DNA from: Acerihabitans arboris | GTDB taxonomy: Bacteria; Pseudomonadota; Gammaproteobacteria; Enterobacterales; Enterobacteriaceae | Length of the DNA: 64,000 nucleotides | Reading direction: 5' to 3' | Assembly: GCF_010131535.1 (NCBI RefSeq) | Contig: NZ_WUBS01000004.1 | Coordinates: 124,001 to 188,000, forward strand | In this document: piece after piece, positions 59,610 through 64,000 of the stretch | Layout: the number at the start of each line of letters is the position of its first letter | How positions within the stretch are numbered: position 1 is the first letter of the stretch | Position numbers and translations under genes: made by a program | The notes under the pieces: model-generated | What the model was told of the DNA's origin: nothing | Seen by the model: the letters and a program-made list of their open reading frames with translations, nothing else | Databases searched by the model: none

Positions 59610-60413
59610 ATGGAGATCACCACGCTTCAAATTGTGCTGATATTTATCGTGGCCTGTATTGCAGGTATGGGTTCAATACTTGATGAGTTTCAGTTCCACC
59701 GTCCGCTGGTGGCCTGTACGTTAATCGGCCTGGTGCTCGGTGACATGAAGACCGGCATTATCATCGGCGGTACGCTGGAGATGATTGCCCTGGGCTGGAT
59801 GAACATCGGTGCCGCCGTCGCGCCGGATGCCGCGTTGGCGTCCATCATCTCCACCATCCTGGTTATCGCCGGTAATCAAAGCGTGGGCGCCGGCATCGCG
59901 CTGGCTATCCCGCTGGCCGCCGCCGGCCAGGTGCTGACCATTATCGTTCGTACCATTACCGTGGCCTTCCAGCATGCCGCCGACAAAGCCGCCGAAAACG
60001 GCAATCTCAGCGCGCTGAGCTGGATCCACGTCGGCGCTTTGCTGTTGCAGGCCATGCGTATCGCCATTCCGGCGGTTATCGTCGGCGTTTCCGTCGGTAC
60101 CGATGCCGTCCATGCCATGCTCAGCTCCATCCCGGAAGTCGTGACCAACGGCCTGAATATCGCCGGCGGCATGATCGTGGTGGTAGGTTACGCGATGGTC
60201 ATCAACATGATGCGCGCCGGCTACCTGATGCCCTTTTTCTATCTGGGTTTCGTTACCGCGGCCTTCACCAATTTCAACCTGGTGTCGCTGGGTGTGATTG
60301 GCGTGGTCATGGCAGTCCTTTATATCCAGTTGAGTCCGAAATACAACCAGACCAACGGTGGAAATGGCGGCGCCGCCAGGGGCGTTAACGATCTTGATAA
60401 TGAACTTGATTAA
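59610..60413 (+). CDS. manY: PTS mannose-specific enzyme IIC
   Basis: A 267-residue membrane protein forming the sugar channel with ManZ. Many hydrophobic helices are present; conserved parts are MGSILDEFQFHRPLVACTLIGLVLGD and GGTLEMIALGWMNIGAAVAPDAA. In other enterobacteria it is also a receptor for phage lambda DNA entry and bacteriocins. It lies 89 bases after manX. Confidence 0.96.
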   Translation: MEITTLQIVLIFIVACIAGMGSILDEFQFHRPLVACTLIGLVLGDMKTGIIIGGTLEMIALGWMNIGAAVAPDAALASIISTILVIAGNQSVGAGIALAIPLAAAGQVLTIIVRTITVAFQHAADKAAENGNLSALSWIHVGALLLQAMRIAIPAVIVGVSVGTDAVHAMLSSIPEVVTNGLNIAGGMIVVVGYAMVINMMRAGYLMPFFYLGFVTAAFTNFNLVSLGVIGVVMAVLYIQLSPKYNQTNGGNGGAARGVNDLDNELD

Positions 60414-60425
60414 TAGGTGAGCGAA

Positions 60426-61271
60426 ATGGTCGATATAACTACTGGTCCAAAGAAACTGACCCCCGGCGACGTGCGTGCTGTCTTTATTCGCTCGAACCTT
60501 TTCCAGGGATCATGGAATTTTGAACGTATGCAGGCGCTGGGCTTTTGTTTCTCGATGGTCCCGGTGATCCGTCGCCTGTATCCGGAGAACAATGAAGATC
60601 GCAAACAGGCGATCAGGCGTCATCTGGAATTCTTCAATACCCATCCGTACGTGGCCGCGCCGGTATTAGGCGTCACCATGGCGATGGAAGAGCAGCGCGC
60701 CAACGGCGCCCCCATTGACGATGCGGCCATCAACGGCCTGAAAGTCGGCCTGATGGGACCGCTGGCCGGCGTGGGCGACCCGATTTTCTGGGGTACCGTA
60801 CGTCCGGTGTTCGCCGCGTTGGGCGCGGGGATTGCCATGAGCGGCAGTCTGCTCGGTCCGCTGCTGTTCTTTATCCTGTTTAACGCCGTGCGTCTGGCAA
60901 CCCGCTATTACGGCGTGGCCTATGGCTACAAAAAGGGCGTCGATATCGTTAACGACATGGGCGGCGGCTTCCTGCAGAAACTGACGGAGGGCGCCTCGAT
61001 CCTGGGGTTGTTCGTGATGGGGGCGCTGGTTAACAAGTGGACCCATGTGAATATCCCGATGGTGGTGTCGCGCATTACCGGTCCGGACGGCCAGACCACG
61101 GTAACCACCGTGCAAACCATCCTGAACCAGCTGATGCCGGGCCTGGTGCCTCTGCTGCTGACCTTCGGGTGCATGTGGCTGCTGCGGCGCAAGGTGAACG
61201 CCCTGTGGATTATCGTCGGCTTCTTCGCCATCGGTATCTTCGGTTACTGGATTGGCCTGCTGGGCCTGTAA
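60426..61271 (+). CDS. manZ: PTS mannose-specific enzyme IID
   Basis: A 281-residue IID subunit. Conserved features include RSNLFQGSWNFERMQALGF, GLMGPLAGVGDPIFWGTVRP and the C-terminal helix bundle. ATG 60426 (MVDITTG) has the site AGGTGAG, which itself contains an alternative GTG at 60417; the ATG matches E. coli. The short 12-base gap after manY indicates coupling. Confidence 0.96.
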   Translation: MVDITTGPKKLTPGDVRAVFIRSNLFQGSWNFERMQALGFCFSMVPVIRRLYPENNEDRKQAIRRHLEFFNTHPYVAAPVLGVTMAMEEQRANGAPIDDAAINGLKVGLMGPLAGVGDPIFWGTVRPVFAALGAGIAMSGSLLGPLLFFILFNAVRLATRYYGVAYGYKKGVDIVNDMGGGFLQKLTEGASILGLFVMGALVNKWTHVNIPMVVSRITGPDGQTTVTTVQTILNQLMPGLVPLLLTFGCMWLLRRKVNALWIIVGFFAIGIFGYWIGLLGL

Positions 61272-61299
61272 CAGCCATGGACTAAACGGAGCAATCCGC

Positions 61300-61326
61300 A
61301 ACCGGGGGCCCTTCCCCCGGTTTTTT
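61300..61326 (+). terminator. Intrinsic terminator after manXYZ
   Basis: The perfect stem AACCGGGGG/CCCCCGGTT with a five-base loop runs into a T tract. Since yobD starts only 24 bases later, yobD is either read by leak-through or has its own signal. Confidence 0.92.
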
Positions 61327-61349
61327 ATTTTTTAAGGAAGGAGTCAGGG

Positions 61350-61811
61350 ATGTCTGTTACCGATATCGGCCTGCTGGTTATCATCACGCTGTCATTGGCG
61401 TTTGCCATTTATGATGAGTTTATTGTCGACGGCGCGCTCAAGGGCAAGACCCGGCTAAAAATCGGCTTAAAACGCCAGAGCCGTATCGACGGCCTGATTT
61501 TTATCGGCCTGGTGCTGATTTTGGTTTACCAAAATATCACTAATAACGGTACTGTCTTTACCACCACTTTATTATTAATATTGGCATTCATGGCGCTATA
61601 TTTGGCCTATATCCGGCGGCCAAAATTTATTTTCAAAGCCGACGGCTTTTTTTATGCCAATGTTTTTATCAAATATGACCGGATAAAAAATATGAATTTA
61701 TCCGAGGATGGCTACCTGGTCATTGATCTGGAGAAAAGACGACTGTTGATACAGGTCCAGCATCTTGATGATTTGCAAAGGATTTATAACCAATTCCTTG
61801 AAAATAATTAA
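61350..61811 (+). CDS. yobD: YobD, DUF986 inner-membrane protein
   Basis: A 153-residue protein with three hydrophobic helices near residues 5-20, 42-60 and 65-85, then a soluble tail ([19 protein letters not shown]). Function unknown; always next to manXYZ in enterobacteria, which hints at a link with hexose uptake. It has the ribosome site AAGGAAGGAG. Confidence 0.93.
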   Translation: MSVTDIGLLVIITLSLAFAIYDEFIVDGALKGKTRLKIGLKRQSRIDGLIFIGLVLILVYQNITNNGTVFTTTLLLILAFMALYLAYIRRPKFIFKADGFFYANVFIKYDRIKNMNLSEDGYLVIDLEKRRLLIQVQHLDDLQRIYNQFLENN

Positions 61812-62004
61812 CATAATAACAACCTATAATATAAGGTTATTATTAACCAGTGGGTCATCGTTATTATTTATGTTAGTATTTTAACCTTACTATTTATGTT
61901 TTTAAATAACCCTAATATTTATGTTTAAATTAGTAAACGACAATCATTTGCATTTAAAAAGGTTATTTCATTTTTGTGGTTGTTATACGGCAAAATACTA
62001 TGTT

Positions 62005-62153
62005 ATGGTTTTTCGGTCATTAGGGAGTAGCCGGTTTTCGCCCGATAAAGCGGAAATGCCCGTATCAACATACTCGTTATAAGCTGCTAATCCGGCTTGA
62101 ACGTGGTGCGGGCGACCAGGAAGGTCGGCGAGACTATAGACACGACGAACCAT
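62005..62153 (+). ncRNA. yybP-ykoY manganese riboswitch of mntP
   Basis: The leader of mntP shows the conserved L1 element AGGGAGTAG (62022-62030) and the L3 element GGCGAGACTAT (62127-62137). Closing helix P1 can be traced: ATGGTT (62005-62010) and GTC (62016-62018) pair with GAC (62139-62141) and AACCAT (62148-62153). Downstream, GATGG (62168-62172) can pair with CCATC (62150-62154), an alternative fold that competes with P1. Mn2+ binding would favour mntP expression, as known in E. coli. Confidence 0.88.
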
Positions 62154-62212
62154 CGTAGGGTTGGGATGATGGGGAAGCGTGTATATTGGCTCCCAGCCGA
62201 GGCGTTACAATA

Positions 62213-62794
62213 ATGAACCTTTCCGCAACCCTGATCCTGGCGTTCGGCATGTCCATGGATGCGTTTGCCGCCTCTATCGGCAAAGGCGCCACCTTGCATA
62301 AACCGCTTTTTCGCGAAGCATTGCGCACCGGACTCATCTTTGGCGGCATCGAAGCCGTTACGCCGCTGATTGGCTGGTCGCTGGGTTTGATGGCCAGCCA
62401 GTATCTCCTCGAGTGGGATCACTGGGTCGCGTTTACCCTGCTGGGCTGCCTGGGCGCGCGCATGGTCATCGGCGGTTTGCGCCAGCAAGCGGACAGCGTC
62501 CCGCGCCCGGGACAGCATAGCCTCAGGGTGCTGGTGGCCACCGCCATCGCCACCAGCCTGGATGCCATGGCGGTCGGCGTCGGCCTGGCCTTCCTGGAGG
62601 TCAATATCCTGCATACCGCGATGATTATCGGCATGGCCACGATGATCATGACCACCATGGGCATGCTGCTGGGGCGCTTTATCGGCCCGCTGCTCGGTAA
62701 AAAAGCGGAAATTATCGGCGGCGCCATCCTGATAGGCATCGGCTGCAATATTTTATATTCCCATTTCGGCCGGGCCGTCCTGCCCGGCCTGTAG
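62213..62794 (+). CDS. mntP: Manganese efflux pump MntP
   Basis: A 193-residue inner-membrane exporter with six helices in two related halves. Each half has the acidic metal motif: [12 protein letters not shown] near the N-terminus and [11 protein letters not shown] near residue 120. ATG 62213 ([12 protein letters not shown]) matches E. coli; the nine codons before it are excluded. It is controlled by the riboswitch just upstream and ends 2 bases from the convergent rlmA. Confidence 0.96.
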   Translation: MNLSATLILAFGMSMDAFAASIGKGATLHKPLFREALRTGLIFGGIEAVTPLIGWSLGLMASQYLLEWDHWVAFTLLGCLGARMVIGGLRQQADSVPRPGQHSLRVLVATAIATSLDAMAVGVGLAFLEVNILHTAMIIGMATMIMTTMGMLLGRFIGPLLGKKAEIIGGAILIGIGCNILYSHFGRAVLPGL

Positions 62795-62796
62795 AC

Positions 62797-63621
62797 TCAA
62801 GGCTCACGCCGCCAGGCGCGGATGATAAAATCGGTTTCGCAGGTAAACCGCGCCAGGCTGGTTAGGCTGGTCGTAACCTCAGGCGTGGCGCGCCAGGCAA
62901 ACGGCGTCATTTGCAACAGCGCGCCCGCGGCCTCGCCGGTCATGTCCATGCTATAACCCAGGCGGTGCGTCGCCAGCGGGGTAAAACCGGCGAAATGTTC
63001 ATCCTTGAGCGGATGGAGCGCCACCTGCGGATAGATACCGGCCTTAAGCTGGTAAAGATGCCGTGGACCGGGCGCCACCGTGACCACCAGCCCGCCGGGC
63101 TGCAGGGTCCGGTACATTTCCTCGGGATTGCAGGGGGCGTAGATGCGTAAGATACCGCCCAGCGAGGCCCCGGTGAACGGCAGGCGCTGGCTGGACGCTA
63201 CGCAAAACCGCACCTGGGGATAACGCTTCGCCGCCAGGCGCACCGCCGTTTTGGCGATATCCAGCCCATAGACCCGCCCGCCCGCCGGACGTTGCGCCAG
63301 CGTCGCCGCAAGCCGCTCGGTGTAGTACCCCTCCCCGCAGCCAATATCCAGCCAGTCGGCGGGCGGGTCCGGCAGCAGTTCGTTTACCAGCGACATTACC
63401 CGATCGCGCATCGGCTGGTAATAGCCGGCATCCAGGAACGCGCGCCGCGACCGCATCATCTCCTGGTTATCACCCGGGACCTTGCTGCGCTTGAACTGCA
63501 CCGGCAGCAAATTGACATATCCCTCCCGGGCGCAGTCATAACGGTGCCGCTGCGCGCAGGACCAATAGTTGTCGGTGCGCGCGAGCGGCAAATGGCACAA
63601 AGGGCATTGATAACAGGACAT
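62797..63621 (-). CDS. rlmA: 23S rRNA (guanine-745-N1)-methyltransferase RlmA
   Basis: A 274-residue SAM-dependent methyltransferase. The N-terminal zinc finger has cysteines in YQCPLCHLPL and a later Cys/His group in WSCAQRHRYDC. The SAM motif I is WLDIGCGEGYYTERLA near residue 95. The product methylates G745 of 23S rRNA. Position after mntP is as in E. coli. Confidence 0.96.
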   Translation of the reverse strand: MSCYQCPLCHLPLARTDNYWSCAQRHRYDCAREGYVNLLPVQFKRSKVPGDNQEMMRSRRAFLDAGYYQPMRDRVMSLVNELLPDPPADWLDIGCGEGYYTERLAATLAQRPAGGRVYGLDIAKTAVRLAAKRYPQVRFCVASSQRLPFTGASLGGILRIYAPCNPEEMYRTLQPGGLVVTVAPGPRHLYQLKAGIYPQVALHPLKDEHFAGFTPLATHRLGYSMDMTGEAAGALLQMTPFAWRATPEVTTSLTSLARFTCETDFIIRAWRREP

Positions 63622-63674
63622 AACCGGTTCCGGGCTTGACCAAAAACAAGGGGGTATATTACCGCAAAACCGTC

Positions 63675-64000
<326 letters not shown>

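Overview
The window is a chromosomal segment of a gamma-proteobacterium of the order Enterobacterales. Almost every protein closely resembles its E. coli counterpart, and the order of genes follows the E. coli K-12 map in four recognisable blocks. The high GC content, the missing neighbours (rssA, selD, dadX, nhaB), a decayed lytic transglycosylase and a second FtsI-type protein next to rlmA point away from Escherichia itself. A Sodalis, Pectobacterium or Serratia-like lineage fits, but I cannot fix the genus from sequence alone.

Layout. Positions 1-12886 hold the adhE-tdk-hns-galU-rssB-ychJ-purU-tRNA-Tyr block. It is interrupted by a LysR/LysE-type exporter pair (2089-3665) and by ugd plus an epimerase gene placed beside galU. 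Positions 12887-29513 hold xthA-nudG-topB-ydjA-sppA-ansA-pncA-yeaC-msrB-gapA-yeaD-yeaE-mipA-yeaG-yeaH, followed by a globin-coupled diguanylate cyclase (29605-31032). Positions 31384-44987 hold nhaP2, a MarR/MFS pair, dadA, ycgB, fadR, dsbB, an acyltransferase, ycgN, ycgM, a murein hydrolase remnant, ycgL and minCDE. Positions 45054-64000 hold rnd, fadD, yeaY, tsaB, yoaA, yoaB, yoaH, pabB, nudL, sdaA, yoaE, manXYZ, yobD, mntP, rlmA and the 3' end of an FtsI-like penicillin-binding protein gene.

How the genes work together. galU, ugd and the epimerase form a three-gene transcription unit that should carry glucose-1-phosphate to UDP-glucose, UDP-glucuronate and UDP-galacturonate for surface polysaccharides. 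minCDE sets the division site. manXYZ with yobD imports and phosphorylates hexoses. yeaG/yeaH form a stress and starvation kinase module with a good sigma-54 promoter. mntP carries a yybP-ykoY manganese riboswitch whose closing helix can be traced. The tRNA-Tyr gene has a stringent-type promoter and is followed by tandem repeats made from its own 3' end, like the rtT repeats of the E. coli tyrT locus.

Most of the window is ordinary core genome. I see no CRISPR array, prophage, complete insertion sequence, toxin-antitoxin pair or defence system. The best candidates for a second look are the tRNA-Tyr tail repeats, the tandem repeat over the stop codon of the FtsI-like gene, the LysR/LysE cassette with a 25-bp palindrome at its start codon, and the points where conserved neighbours have been lost or replaced.
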